A stretch of DNA of 64,000 nucleotides from assembly GCA_019750335.1 (NCBI GenBank), contig JAIEOQ010000002.1:124001-188000 (forward strand), given 5' to 3'. How positions within the stretch are numbered: position 1 is the first letter of the stretch; each line of letters starts with the position of its first letter. The stretch comes from Candidatus Obscuribacterales bacterium (GTDB lineage Bacteria; Cyanobacteriota; Vampirovibrionia; Obscuribacterales; Obscuribacteraceae). Positions 18,079 through 26,912 of the stretch are shown piece by piece. Both the position numbers and the translations under genes were made by a program. Below the pieces are notes generated by a model. It saw only the letters and a list, made by a program, of their open reading frames with translations, did not search any database and was not told the origin of the DNA.

Positions 18079-18366
18079 TTAGTCGCCGATTTTCGGCACT
18101 CTAAAGAAAGAACCCTCTTTATCCGGTGCTCCCTGCAAAAGAGTCTCACTGCCCAGAAGCGGGCGCAATTCGTCCTCACGCATGACGTTCAAAAGCGGTA
18201 AAGCATGAGTGAAAGGTTCAATCTGGTCCGTATCGACAGAGCTTAACTCGTTGAAACTCTCGATAATCCGTCCCAGCTGTTCGGCAAAGCGCTCCTTTTC
18301 ATCGTCAGAAAGCGCTAAGCGAGCCAGCTTAGCCACATGTTCAACATCTTTAGTAGTAATAGCCAT
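18079..18366 (-). CDS. gatC: Asp-tRNA(Asn)/Glu-tRNA(Gln) amidotransferase subunit C
   Basis: 95 residues, the usual size. GatC joins the GatA and GatB subunits of the enzyme that amidates mischarged Glu-tRNA(Gln) and Asp-tRNA(Asn). Family motifs: DVEHVAKLARLALSDDEKERFAEQL (shown here as two helices), IIESFNELSSVDTDQIEPF, and the C-terminal REDELRPLL with LLQGAPDKEGSFFRVPKI. gatA and gatB are not in the window. It stands alone upstream of pyrG on the minus strand; the leader holds a 12-bp palindrome CTGCTTAAGCAG (18378-18389) of unknown meaning. Confidence 0.95.
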   Translation of the reverse strand: MAITTKDVEHVAKLARLALSDDEKERFAEQLGRIIESFNELSSVDTDQIEPFTHALPLLNVMREDELRPLLGSETLLQGAPDKEGSFFRVPKIGD

Positions 18367-18498
18367 GAGACACCCGGCTGCTTAAGCAGTTCAAAGAATA
18401 GTTCTATTATCAATTTGTATAGTCAGTCATATTAACATAAGAGCTGGTGTACCGTATTGAGACGACATCTCAAGTCAGCCTAGACAAAGAGCCATTGA

Positions 18499-19524
18499 AT
18501 GGAAATAAACTTATCGATTCTTTTCAGCATAGCAGCGCTGGCAGTAGCTTTGGTGCTGATATTAGCTGCCGCAGAGCTGTTTACCAACGGTATCGAATGG
18601 CTGGGACAAAAACTGCAATTAAGTGAAGGAGTCGTCGGCAGTGTTTTAGCTGCAGTCGGCACCGCATTGCCCGAAACTTTGATTCCAATTGTTGCAGTTT
18701 TAATCGGCAAAGATCAGGCTTCTCACGAAGTGGGTATCGGCGCCATTGCCGGTGCTCCTTTTATGTTAACCACCTTGACCATGAGTGTCTGCGGTTGCGC
18801 CATATGGATTTTTACTCGTCAGGGAAAGCGAGAAGCTCAGCTGTCCATAAATAAAACGATTCTTTCCCGCGACTTGAGCTTTTTTATTGCGGCATACAGC
18901 ATAGCCTTAGCCGGCACAATGGCTCGTGACATGCTCGTCCTGCGCCAAGTATTATCAGTAGGATTGCTCTGCCTTTACGTCTGGTACCTAAAAAAGACTT
19001 TTGCTCACGAAGGTGAAGTCGGCAGCGCGCCAGAACATTTGCATTTCGAGAAGCTGCTAAAAACCGGCACCAGCTTGACAATAATCATTTTGCAAGTAAT
19101 TTCCGGTCTAATTGGCATTTTTATCGGTGCCGCCGTTTTTGTCGACCACACAAAAATCATCGCTTCGGCAGTCGACATACCAGGCGTGATTTTAGCTTTG
19201 ATTATTGCTCCTGTAGCAACAGAGCTACCGGAAAAATTTAACAGCGTAATTTGGGTGCGCAATAAAAAGGATACTTTAGCTTTAGGCAATATAACAGGCG
19301 CTCTTGTTTTTCAAAGTTGTTTTCCAGTTGCTTTCGGTCTGGCATTTACACACTGGGATCTCGGCTTTGGTACTTTGTTTAGCGGCATTGTCGCTATCTC
19401 TTGCGCTTCGTTCTATTTAATACTTATTCGCCGAGATCAATTGCGCTTCCAACATTTACTCACGGGCTCTCTCTTTTATTTGCTCACTGTAAGCGGCCTT
19501 CTTTATATGCATCTTACCGACTGA
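18499..19524 (+). CDS. Sodium/calcium exchanger (CaCA) family membrane protein
   Basis: 341 residues with 10-11 hydrophobic segments in two halves. The first alpha-repeat is LQLSEGVVGSVLAAVGTALP with ET directly after; the second is LIIAPVATELPEKFNSVIWV then LGNITGALVFQS. The acidic residues inside PET and PEK sit where cation:calcium antiporters carry their ion-binding glutamates. Transported ion and counter-ion cannot be told; calcium or another divalent cation against Na or H is likely. The methyltransferase gene starts one base after its stop, so the two form an operon. The start lacks a clear ribosome site. Confidence 0.83.
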   Translation: MEINLSILFSIAALAVALVLILAAAELFTNGIEWLGQKLQLSEGVVGSVLAAVGTALPETLIPIVAVLIGKDQASHEVGIGAIAGAPFMLTTLTMSVCGCAIWIFTRQGKREAQLSINKTILSRDLSFFIAAYSIALAGTMARDMLVLRQVLSVGLLCLYVWYLKKTFAHEGEVGSAPEHLHFEKLLKTGTSLTIIILQVISGLIGIFIGAAVFVDHTKIIASAVDIPGVILALIIAPVATELPEKFNSVIWVRNKKDTLALGNITGALVFQSCFPVAFGLAFTHWDLGFGTLFSGIVAISCASFYLILIRRDQLRFQHLLTGSLFYLLTVSGLLYMHLTD

Positions 19525-19525
19525 C

Positions 19526-20233
19526 ATGATCGATCTAGACGTTCAAGATACGCTCTCATTTATCGAACCAAATCTTTCCGGTAGAAAACATCTGCTTGAA
19601 GTCGGCTGCGGAAAAGGTAAATTAGCTAGAGAGCTGATGAACAGCGGCTACAATTTAAAAGCGATTGACAGCTCGGATGAAGCTGTTGTTGCCGCAAAAA
19701 CGCTTGGAGTTGACGCCCAAAAAATTGATTTTTTAGAGTTCAAGCAAGCTAAATTTGACGCTATCTGTTTTACTCGTTCATTGCATCACATAGATCCGCT
19801 CGCTGCTGCCGTAGCCAAAATTGACGAGCTACTGGAGATCGACGGCGTTGTGATTATCGAAGATTTTGCCGCCGAATTGCTTGATGAGAATGGCGCACTC
19901 TGGCGCTATGCCATTGAAGATTTGCTTGTTGCTTGCGCTAAGCTACCAAGCCGAGATACAAAGACGGCATTGCAAGCTCCCTTACGATTCTGGCAGGAAC
20001 ATCATTTTGGCAAGCATAAGATTTCAGATTCAAAATCAATGATTGAAGCTCTTTCTGCTCGCTTTCATATAACAAAGCTTGAGTACACACCATATTTATA
20101 TCGTTATTTTGTCGATGGCAAATATGGACTTGCACCGTCTTTAGTCTTGGCGCTAAAAAACTGGGAAACAAAAATGATCGATCTTGGCTCGATGAAAGCA
20201 ATCGGCATACGCTTAATTGCCACACGCAGATAG
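19526..20233 (+). CDS. Class I SAM-dependent methyltransferase
   Basis: 235 residues. SAM-binding motif I is LLEVGCGKGKLARELM (about 23-38), motif II the acidic LKAIDSSDEAV, then the motif IV region FDAICFTRSLHHIDP and a post-motif strand GVVIIEDFA. This is the Methyltransf_11/25 type acting on small molecules or lipids; no substrate-specific motif is visible. The start is one base after the stop of the CaCA exchanger gene (TGACATG), implying translational coupling. Convergent with the AI-2E permease gene 5 bp away. Confidence 0.87.
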   Translation: MIDLDVQDTLSFIEPNLSGRKHLLEVGCGKGKLARELMNSGYNLKAIDSSDEAVVAAKTLGVDAQKIDFLEFKQAKFDAICFTRSLHHIDPLAAAVAKIDELLEIDGVVIIEDFAAELLDENGALWRYAIEDLLVACAKLPSRDTKTALQAPLRFWQEHHFGKHKISDSKSMIEALSARFHITKLEYTPYLYRYFVDGKYGLAPSLVLALKNWETKMIDLGSMKAIGIRLIATRR

Positions 20234-20237
20234 CAAA

Positions 20238-21329
20238 CTATTTGTTCTCATTGTCTATTGTCGTGTCAGGTCCAACAGCAGTCGGGTCTAAATGCTCGCC
20301 AACTTTTTGAGCAACTTCTACAGCAATTTTTTCTTTTAAGGGCAAACGTCCTAGATAGAAGAAATCGAGCACAAGCTTCACACAAGCGGCAACCGGAATT
20401 GCAATCAACATGCCTAAAGCACCGGCTAAAGTCTCACCGCAAAGAACAGCAAAGATTACAGCCAATGGGTGTAGTTCAACAGCGTGACCGATTACTTTCG
20501 GAACAACAACATAGTCCTCAAGCCAGCGCGCAACTGTATAAAAAACAATGATTGCCAAACCGACTCCCGGTCCGAATTGTGACATCCCGACCAAAGTTGC
20601 CGTACTGGTCGCCAAAATCGGTCCAAGCACCGGAATGATTTCCAAGAAACCGCTTAAAATTGCCACCGGCAACGCATATTTCATATTGATGGCGAAGTGC
20701 AGGAAAAGCCAAGCAACGACTGACATAATTACGATCAGGAATATTTGTCCGCGCACATAGTTGCTGAGCATTTTGTTCATCTGTTCGAAAAGTTCGATTA
20801 CAGCCCCTTTTCGTCTCTCCGGTACATAGCGTAAGAAGAAACGCCCTACCGCTTGCGAATCAAGAGTGAAATAGATGGAAGAAACAACACAAACAAGAAC
20901 GGATAGCGCTCCATGAGAGAGCAAACCCCCGATGTGCATGATCTCTTCCGGTTTGCCGAAACTTTCATTGAGGTTTTTCAGAATATTATTGGTAATAACG
21001 TTGGAATCACTTTGCCAATGCAAGCCTTGTCCAATCTGAGTTACAGCACCAAAAATTATTTGGCGTTGCGACGCCGGATCCGCCAAATCTTTCAATTCAC
21101 GCATCAAATGCGGGCCAATCATCCAAATCAAAAGTATTAAAGCGCCGAGCAAACTGAGAAAAACAACGGCAGTAGCTACGCCCAAAGGCATCTTTGCCTT
21201 TAGCTTCAACTGCTGAACTACAGGCAACAAAAGATAAGCAATGATTGCTCCAACAATAATCGGCGGAAAGACATGCCTAACTTGATAGATAAACCAAATC
21301 AGAACAAAGGTGGCAAGCCATTTCAGCAT
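20238..21329 (-). CDS. AI-2E family transporter-like membrane protein
   Basis: 363 residues, about eight membrane spans. N-terminal pair FVLIWFIYQVRHVFPPIIVG and ATAVVFLSLLGALILLIWMI, a long amphipathic central part, then VAILSGFLEIIPVLGPILAT with the family PxxGP signature and ELHPLAVIFAVLCGETLAG. Second AI-2E (PerM-like) protein of the window; it differs clearly from the one at 8054-9250. The ribosome site AAGG is 7 bp before the ATG. It lies 10 bp downstream of the 3-hydroxyacyl-CoA dehydrogenase gene in one operon, though no functional link is obvious. Confidence 0.88.
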   Translation of the reverse strand: MLKWLATFVLIWFIYQVRHVFPPIIVGAIIAYLLLPVVQQLKLKAKMPLGVATAVVFLSLLGALILLIWMIGPHLMRELKDLADPASQRQIIFGAVTQIGQGLHWQSDSNVITNNILKNLNESFGKPEEIMHIGGLLSHGALSVLVCVVSSIYFTLDSQAVGRFFLRYVPERRKGAVIELFEQMNKMLSNYVRGQIFLIVIMSVVAWLFLHFAINMKYALPVAILSGFLEIIPVLGPILATSTATLVGMSQFGPGVGLAIIVFYTVARWLEDYVVVPKVIGHAVELHPLAVIFAVLCGETLAGALGMLIAIPVAACVKLVLDFFYLGRLPLKEKIAVEVAQKVGEHLDPTAVGPDTTIDNENK

Positions 21330-21339
21330 ATTGTGACCT

Positions 21340-22587
21340 TTAACGAGTTAGGGCCATCTCTTCACGAGTAAGCGCTTTGAAATCATGCAACCCGGCACGA
21401 ACCAGTTTGCGTAAAAGCCATGCCGGACGGAAACGTTCGGCATGAGATGTTTGCTGCGATTCAAGCTCAGCAAGACACCAAGCCAAACCTTTTTCTTCAG
21501 CTAAAGAAAGCAATCCTCGATTCAAACCGCAACCGAACTTCATAGCTACATCAATATCGGCAGCCAGAGCCACATTTTCCTGAAGAGCATAAATTGCTTC
21601 ATTGAACATCGGCATCATCAAACGATAAACATCAAACTTCTTAATTGATTTAGCATTTGGTTTTAGCTTGCGTGCTTCTTCCAATAACTTGCCCAATTCC
21701 GGATTAAGCTCTTTGGCAGCATCTTTATTCGGCACGGCGCCTTTTTGATGTACAAAGAAACCTAATCCTGATTTTTGTCCGTAGAATTTTTTGTCAATCA
21801 TCAATTTAAGCAAGGGAGCCGGCTCGAAGCGCGGACCATATTCTTTATACAAGAATTCTGTCACATGAGCGCAAACATCAATACCGGTCATATCGAAAAG
21901 TGTGAACGGTCCCATCGGTAAACCAAATTCGACAGCAGCGCGATCTACTTCTTCAGCTGTTACCTGTCCTTCAGCCAGTAGATACATAGCTTCGTTCAAG
22001 TAAGGGAACAGAAGCCGATTTACAAGAAAACCAGGGCATTCCTCAACTCTAACCGGAACTTTTTGCCATTGTCGGCAGAGCTCCAAAGCCATGTCTACAG
22101 TTTGCTTGGAAGTTTTGACACCAGGAATTACCTCAACCAGCTTCATGAATTGCGCCGGATTGAAAAAATGCAAACCAAGCACTTTTTCCGGACGTTTAGT
22201 GCAAGCACCGATTTCCGAAATTGAAAGGGCCGAAGTGTTGCTGGCTAAAATGGCCTGGGGTGGACAAATCTTATCCAGCTCCGAAAATATTTGTTTCTTG
22301 ACTTCAATAGTTTCAAGAGCTGCCTCAATTACTAAATCAACATCGGCAAATTCTTTGTATTCAGTCGTACCTTTCACCTTTGCAAGCAGCCCTTCGGCTT
22401 CAGCTTGAGAAAGTGTTCCTTTTTTGACTCGCGAATCATACATACGCTTGACATTGGCAAGCCCGCGATCGACAAATTCTTGATTGACATCTTTTAAGAG
22501 AACTTCGATGCCAGCGGCACTTAAAACCTGCGCAATGCCGGCCCCCATTGTTCCAGCGCCAACAACAGCCGCTCTTTCCACTTTCAT
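21340..22587 (-). CDS. 3-hydroxyacyl-CoA dehydrogenase (FadB-type NAD enzyme with duplicated C-terminal domain)
   Basis: 415 residues. Oxidises L-3-hydroxyacyl-CoA with NAD in beta-oxidation. Rossmann motif AAVVGAGTMGAGIAQVLSAA at the N-terminus, then ASNTSALSISEI (catalytic Ser), LGLHFFNPAQFMKLVEVIPG (catalytic His) and CPGFLVNRLLFPYLNEA (Asn). Longer than the 280-320 residues of plain HbdA because a second 3HCDH C-terminal domain (from about 330, YRLMMPMFNEAIYALQENVA) is present, as in the dehydrogenase part of FadB/FadJ but without the hydratase domain. The start at 22587 follows AGAGGT; a longer frame adds 27 unlikely residues. Probably supports fatty or amino-acid catabolism together with the 59-61 kb genes. 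Confidence 0.92.
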   Translation of the reverse strand: MKVERAAVVGAGTMGAGIAQVLSAAGIEVLLKDVNQEFVDRGLANVKRMYDSRVKKGTLSQAEAEGLLAKVKGTTEYKEFADVDLVIEAALETIEVKKQIFSELDKICPPQAILASNTSALSISEIGACTKRPEKVLGLHFFNPAQFMKLVEVIPGVKTSKQTVDMALELCRQWQKVPVRVEECPGFLVNRLLFPYLNEAMYLLAEGQVTAEEVDRAAVEFGLPMGPFTLFDMTGIDVCAHVTEFLYKEYGPRFEPAPLLKLMIDKKFYGQKSGLGFFVHQKGAVPNKDAAKELNPELGKLLEEARKLKPNAKSIKKFDVYRLMMPMFNEAIYALQENVALAADIDVAMKFGCGLNRGLLSLAEEKGLAWCLAELESQQTSHAERFRPAWLLRKLVRAGLHDFKALTREEMALTR

Positions 22588-22673
22588 CTCGCTACCTCTA
22601 AAAATAACGCCAAATGCATCCGTTATGCTAGCATAGCCGGGTTTGGGCGATCCATTCTTTCCCGTCAAGGTCT

Positions 22674-24065
22674 GTGGCTGATTTTATGACAACTTTATTG
22701 AGACGTATCCCAGCTGTTCAAGCTGGCGTTGAAGGCACTGAAAAATCTAAGCGTCTCGGTTGGCTAATGCTTACCGCTTTAGGTCTCGGCGCCACCATCG
22801 GTGCCGGCATCTTCGTCATGCCAGGCAGAATTGCTGCGCTGGCCGGACCGGCCGGAGTGCTTTCTTTCTTAATCACCGGTTTTGTTTTTCTTTTTGTCGG
22901 TATTTGTTATGAACGCTTTTCGCGTTTAGTACCGCAGGGAGTGTCAGCTTACAGCTATGTTTATCATTCAATAGGCGAAGTATTCGCTTGGATTGTCGCT
23001 TTTGGTCTATTTCTTGAATATAGTTTTGGCGCCTCGGCCGTTGCGATCGGCTGGAGTGTTTATCTAAAACGTGTAATCGATCTACATTTACCGGCTTATC
23101 TTCAAGGACCGACGACTCATAACGGTGAATTCCATTTCGGCATCAATATCGTCGCTCTTGCTGTCGTCACTGTCGTCACTGTGATCTGTATTGCCGGCGG
23201 TGTGCAAAAATCGGCGAAGTTGAATTTTTTGCTTGTTTGCTTAAAATCAGCTTTGCTTGTTGTATTCATGGTTGCCGGCTTGCAACATGTAAATCCGACA
23301 AACTGGCAACCTTTTATGCCACTTGGTTGGAAAGGTATTCTTTCCGGAGCAGCCATTGCCGTTTTTCCTTATGTCGGCTTTGACGCTCTATATACTTTCG
23401 CCCGCGAATCAAAAAGTTTGAAAGATACCCGCATCGCTACTTATGTTTGTATCTGTTTAGTGGCGTTTCTTTATGTGGCTGTCATGGCTATTGCCACAGG
23501 CATGGCGCCAGTATTCTTAAACGGCAACACAGCACAACCGAATCCTTTGTTTATCGGCACTGAAGCCTCAGCACCCCTGGCCAATTTGCTTGTCGCCGCC
23601 GGCGAAGGTTGGGCTGGAAAGCTTATTGCTGCCGGTGCTGTAATCGGTATTTTTAATGTACTGCTTGTACTTTCCATGGGTGGTCCGAGAATATTCCGCA
23701 ACATGGCCGAAGATGGTTTGTTACCGCCGATTTTTGCTAAAACAAAAAATGGTAACCCGACTTTCGGCTTATTGGTAAACGGCATTATTGTTGGTGCTGT
23801 AGCCGGCTTTGTGCCTTTCGACGATGTTACCGACATCATGGTTTTGGGTACTTTGATTGCTTTCATTTTCGTTTGTCTGGGCGCTTTACGCTTAAAGCTC
23901 GTCAACCCGGTTGTCGCCATCATGGGCGCTGTCGGCTGCGCTCTTTTAGCAGCAAACTTAGGCGAGCTGGTATGGAAGGTATATGCCATTACCTGTCCTT
24001 TAGGCTTGCTCTTTTATTTTGCTTACGGCAGAAAACACAGCAAACTGGCAACAGCTCAAGACTAA
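22674..24065 (+). CDS. APC-family amino acid permease
   Basis: 463 residues with 12 membrane segments. LGWLMLTALGLGATIGAGIF then VMPGR is the conserved APC transmembrane helix 1 substrate site; ERFSRLVPQGVSAYSYVYHS and GFDALYTFARESK (helix 6 end) are also typical of the cationic amino-acid (CAT/YfnA) branch. Likely imports amino acids with protons; the substrate is not readable. Two starts are possible: GTG at 22674 just after AAGG, or ATG at 22686. It converges with polA, with a short hairpin between them. Confidence 0.9.
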   Translation: MADFMTTLLRRIPAVQAGVEGTEKSKRLGWLMLTALGLGATIGAGIFVMPGRIAALAGPAGVLSFLITGFVFLFVGICYERFSRLVPQGVSAYSYVYHSIGEVFAWIVAFGLFLEYSFGASAVAIGWSVYLKRVIDLHLPAYLQGPTTHNGEFHFGINIVALAVVTVVTVICIAGGVQKSAKLNFLLVCLKSALLVVFMVAGLQHVNPTNWQPFMPLGWKGILSGAAIAVFPYVGFDALYTFARESKSLKDTRIATYVCICLVAFLYVAVMAIATGMAPVFLNGNTAQPNPLFIGTEASAPLANLLVAAGEGWAGKLIAAGAVIGIFNVLLVLSMGGPRIFRNMAEDGLLPPIFAKTKNGNPTFGLLVNGIIVGAVAGFVPFDDVTDIMVLGTLIAFIFVCLGALRLKLVNPVVAIMGAVGCALLAANLGELVWKVYAITCPLGLLFYFAYGRKHSKLATAQD

Positions 24066-24080
24066 GCAGCTAAACTGCTT
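24064..24080. terminator. Possible bidirectional terminator between permease and polA
   Basis: AAGCAG (24064-24069) and CTGCTT (24075-24080) pair around five bases, exactly between the ends of two convergent genes and overlapping the permease stop codon. The U-run is short on both strands, so only weak termination would be expected. Confidence 0.3.
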
Positions 24081-26912
24081 TTACTTAGCTTCCATCCAGT
24101 TTTTAGCAACGCCGACATCAACTTTAAGCGGTACAGTTAACGGCTGATCCATAGACATCGCCCAAACCAGCACTTCACGAGCTTGCTCAATTTCAGCCTC
24201 TGGTACATCAAGCACAAGTTCGTCATGCACCTGTAAAATGAGTTTGCTGCGCATTTTTCTTTGCGCAAGTTCGTTATCCAGCCGGATCATAGCTAGCTTC
24301 ATCAAATCGGCAGCGCCGCCTTGAAGCGGTGCGTTAAAAGCCGCTCGCTCATTCGCTTTGCGAATACCGTCATTACGGTCGTTTAAATGCTGAAAATAAC
24401 GCTTACGTCCCCAAAGAGTTTGCACATATCCGTTAGCACGTGCATCTTCCAAAACTCTATTCATAAAGCTACGCACTTTCGGAAAGCTCGTGAAATATTT
24501 TTCGATGAATGTTTGCGCTTCTTTCATCGAAATGCCGAGAGCTTGTGCCGTAGAGAAAGCTCCTTGTTGATAGATCAAAGCAAAGTTCAGAGTTTTGCCT
24601 ACACCGCGATGAGCATGATCGATAGCATCAGCAGCCAGATCAAAGATCAGCATGGCTGTACGCAAATGTATATCTTGATCGCTTTGGAATGCAGCAATTA
24701 AGTTTTCGTCGCCGGACATATGAGCAAGCATTCGCAATTCAATTTGCGAATAGTCAGCCGACATGATGAAGTTCTCCGTCCGTGACGGAATGAAACCTCT
24801 GCGGATGCGTCGTCCAAGCTCAGTACGAATCGGAATGTTTTGCAAATTCGGATTTGTGCTGGAAAGCCGTCCGGTAGCAGCTACAGTCTGGTTGAATTCA
24901 CCATGCAACTTTCCGTCACGAGCTGAAATTTGTTTGGGTAAGGCATCAACGTATGTTGAATTCAACTTGAACACATGTCTGTATTCAAGAATTTTGGGGA
25001 TAATTTGGTGTGAATCTTTAAGCGCTTCAAGCACCGAAGCATCGGTTGAATACCCTGACTTGGTCTTGCTTTTTGTCGGCAGCTTTAGCTCTTCAAAGAG
25101 AATTTTTTGCAACTGCAAAGGCGAGCCGATGTTAAAAGGATGTCCAGCCAGCTCATAGATTTCTTTTTCCAATCGGCTAATTTCAGAGCTAAGCTCTGAT
25201 TGAAGAATAGAAAAATAAGGCAGATCAAGAGTGATACCGTTTTGTTCCATATGAGCAAGCGCGGAAGCTACAGGCAAATCCATAGTCCAAAGCAAATCTT
25301 GCTGCTCAAGATCAAGAGTCGTCAAATAATAAGCGGTCAACTCCAGTGTTGTTTGCACTTCCTCACAAGCAACACTGGCCAACTCTTTCAAAGGAATTAG
25401 CTCAATAGCAATCGCCCGCTTGCCGGTGCCAGTGAGCAAAGAACTATCTCGGAGCGCTTTGCCTAAAAGACGCTCGCTTTGCAGTTGCAACTTGTGCTTA
25501 TCATCCGGATTAACGATATAGCTTGCCAGCATCGGATCAAAAACAATCCCTTGCAAATCAATATCGAATAAAGAACAAACATTGGCAGCAAACTTAGAAT
25601 CAAAAATTGTTTTTTTAACAGTCTTTGATTCAAGAATCGGTTTTAGTTTGGCAAGAACGCCTTCTTTGGAAACAGGAGCTTCACCGGCCCGCAAAAGTGG
25701 GATATAAACACATTTACCTGGGACAAAAGCAGAAACAAGCTTCGGATTACCGTCTTCTACGCCGATTGAATTTGACCAAGCAAGAGCCACACCAACGAGA
25801 TCAGCCTCCAAGGACAGACTGTTATTGGCTTTCAACTCTAAAGCAATAATCTCTTGCCGACCGAGCTCCTCAACCAACGCGTCAATCTCTTGCGCTGTAC
25901 GTAAAATTTGTGGTTCGAATAATTGAACATTATTTGCTTCAGCAGCAACCGGAGCCGTAATTGTTTTTTTTGCGCGTGGCGTCAATTCAAACAGCCCCGG
26001 ATCAACTTCCGGTTCAACGCCATTATTGAAGCGAGCAAGCACCTTAGGCAAACGCTTGAGCAAAGCTCGAAATTCAAAATCACGAAAGAATTTAGCAGCA
26101 GTTTCAATCTCGGGTAAGGTCAGCTGACAATGATCGAAATCAAACTGGAATGGTACATCCAAACGAATGGTTGCTAAACCGCGGCTATCAAAAGCGCTTT
26201 GGCGACCGTCTGTAAGTTTTTGACGAACCGAAGCAGACTTAATCTCATTTGTCCGCTCATAAATAGCGTCCAGGTTGCCGAACTGAGTTAAGAGCTGAGC
26301 AGCCGTTTTCGGACCGATACCACGCACACCGGGAATATTGTCCGAAGTATCACCGCATAATCCTTTGTAGTCGATTACTTGTTCTGGCCAAATTCCGAGC
26401 TTGTCAAAAACCTCCTGGCGCCCGTAGGTTTTCAGCCCTTCTTTAGTCGGCATCAGCACTTGTATATGCTCGTCCAAAAGCTGAAACGCGTCTTGATCGC
26501 CGGTTAAAATCACCGTATTCAATTGACGCGTACGAGCCATTTTTGCCGCAGTACCGATTAAATCGTCGGCTTCATAACCAGCTAACTCGTACACCGGAAT
26601 TGAAAGCGCTTCAATGCCTTCTTTAATCAAAGGCCACTGCACAGCCAGATCATCAGGCATTTCGTCCCGGTTTGCTTTGTAATCAACGAACTCTTCATGG
26701 CGAAAAGTAGGCTCCGCTCGATCGAAACACACAGCTAAAGAGTGAGGCGAACGTTTTTCAATCAGATCAAACAGAGAGCTGAAAAAGCCGTAGATAGCCC
26801 AAGTTGGCGTACCTTGGGAATTACGCATTCCAGTCGTAAACAAAGCAAAGAAAGAACGAAAAGCCAGAGAACTTCCGTCAACTAAATAAAGCGTATTGTT
26901 TTCTTCACTCAT
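24081..26912 (-). CDS. polA: DNA polymerase I with degenerate 3'-5' exonuclease domain
   Basis: 943 residues. 5' nuclease domain (about 1-290: YLVDGSSLAFRSFFAL, AGYEADDLIGT, ILTGDQDAFQL, GDTSDNIPGVRGIGPKTA). Exonuclease-like domain (about 330-530) lacks the metal-binding acids: IALELKANN stands for the FDTETD motif (355-363), FDSKFA for N-x-K-Y-D, and VACEEVQTT for the last Asp motif. Polymerase domain intact: motif A SADYSQIELR (Asp720), O-helix RGVGKTLNFALIY (769-781, Lys773, Phe777, Tyr781) and motif C QVHDELVLD (896-898). It repairs gaps and removes Okazaki primers; proofreading is probably lost, as in Taq polymerase. Start overlaps the phosphatase stop (ATGA, 26909-26912). Confidence 0.96.
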   Translation of the reverse strand: MSEENNTLYLVDGSSLAFRSFFALFTTGMRNSQGTPTWAIYGFFSSLFDLIEKRSPHSLAVCFDRAEPTFRHEEFVDYKANRDEMPDDLAVQWPLIKEGIEALSIPVYELAGYEADDLIGTAAKMARTRQLNTVILTGDQDAFQLLDEHIQVLMPTKEGLKTYGRQEVFDKLGIWPEQVIDYKGLCGDTSDNIPGVRGIGPKTAAQLLTQFGNLDAIYERTNEIKSASVRQKLTDGRQSAFDSRGLATIRLDVPFQFDFDHCQLTLPEIETAAKFFRDFEFRALLKRLPKVLARFNNGVEPEVDPGLFELTPRAKKTITAPVAAEANNVQLFEPQILRTAQEIDALVEELGRQEIIALELKANNSLSLEADLVGVALAWSNSIGVEDGNPKLVSAFVPGKCVYIPLLRAGEAPVSKEGVLAKLKPILESKTVKKTIFDSKFAANVCSLFDIDLQGIVFDPMLASYIVNPDDKHKLQLQSERLLGKALRDSSLLTGTGKRAIAIELIPLKELASVACEEVQTTLELTAYYLTTLDLEQQDLLWTMDLPVASALAHMEQNGITLDLPYFSILQSELSSEISRLEKEIYELAGHPFNIGSPLQLQKILFEELKLPTKSKTKSGYSTDASVLEALKDSHQIIPKILEYRHVFKLNSTYVDALPKQISARDGKLHGEFNQTVAATGRLSSTNPNLQNIPIRTELGRRIRRGFIPSRTENFIMSADYSQIELRMLAHMSGDENLIAAFQSDQDIHLRTAMLIFDLAADAIDHAHRGVGKTLNFALIYQQGAFSTAQALGISMKEAQTFIEKYFTSFPKVRSFMNRVLEDARANGYVQTLWGRKRYFQHLNDRNDGIRKANERAAFNAPLQGGAADLMKLAMIRLDNELAQRKMRSKLILQVHDELVLDVPEAEIEQAREVLVWAMSMDQPLTVPLKVDVGVAKNWMEAK

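Noticed and set aside
23471..23989. 172-residue minus-strand frame inside the amino-acid permease
   Set aside because: Composition reflects the antisense of membrane helices; the permease reading is certain.
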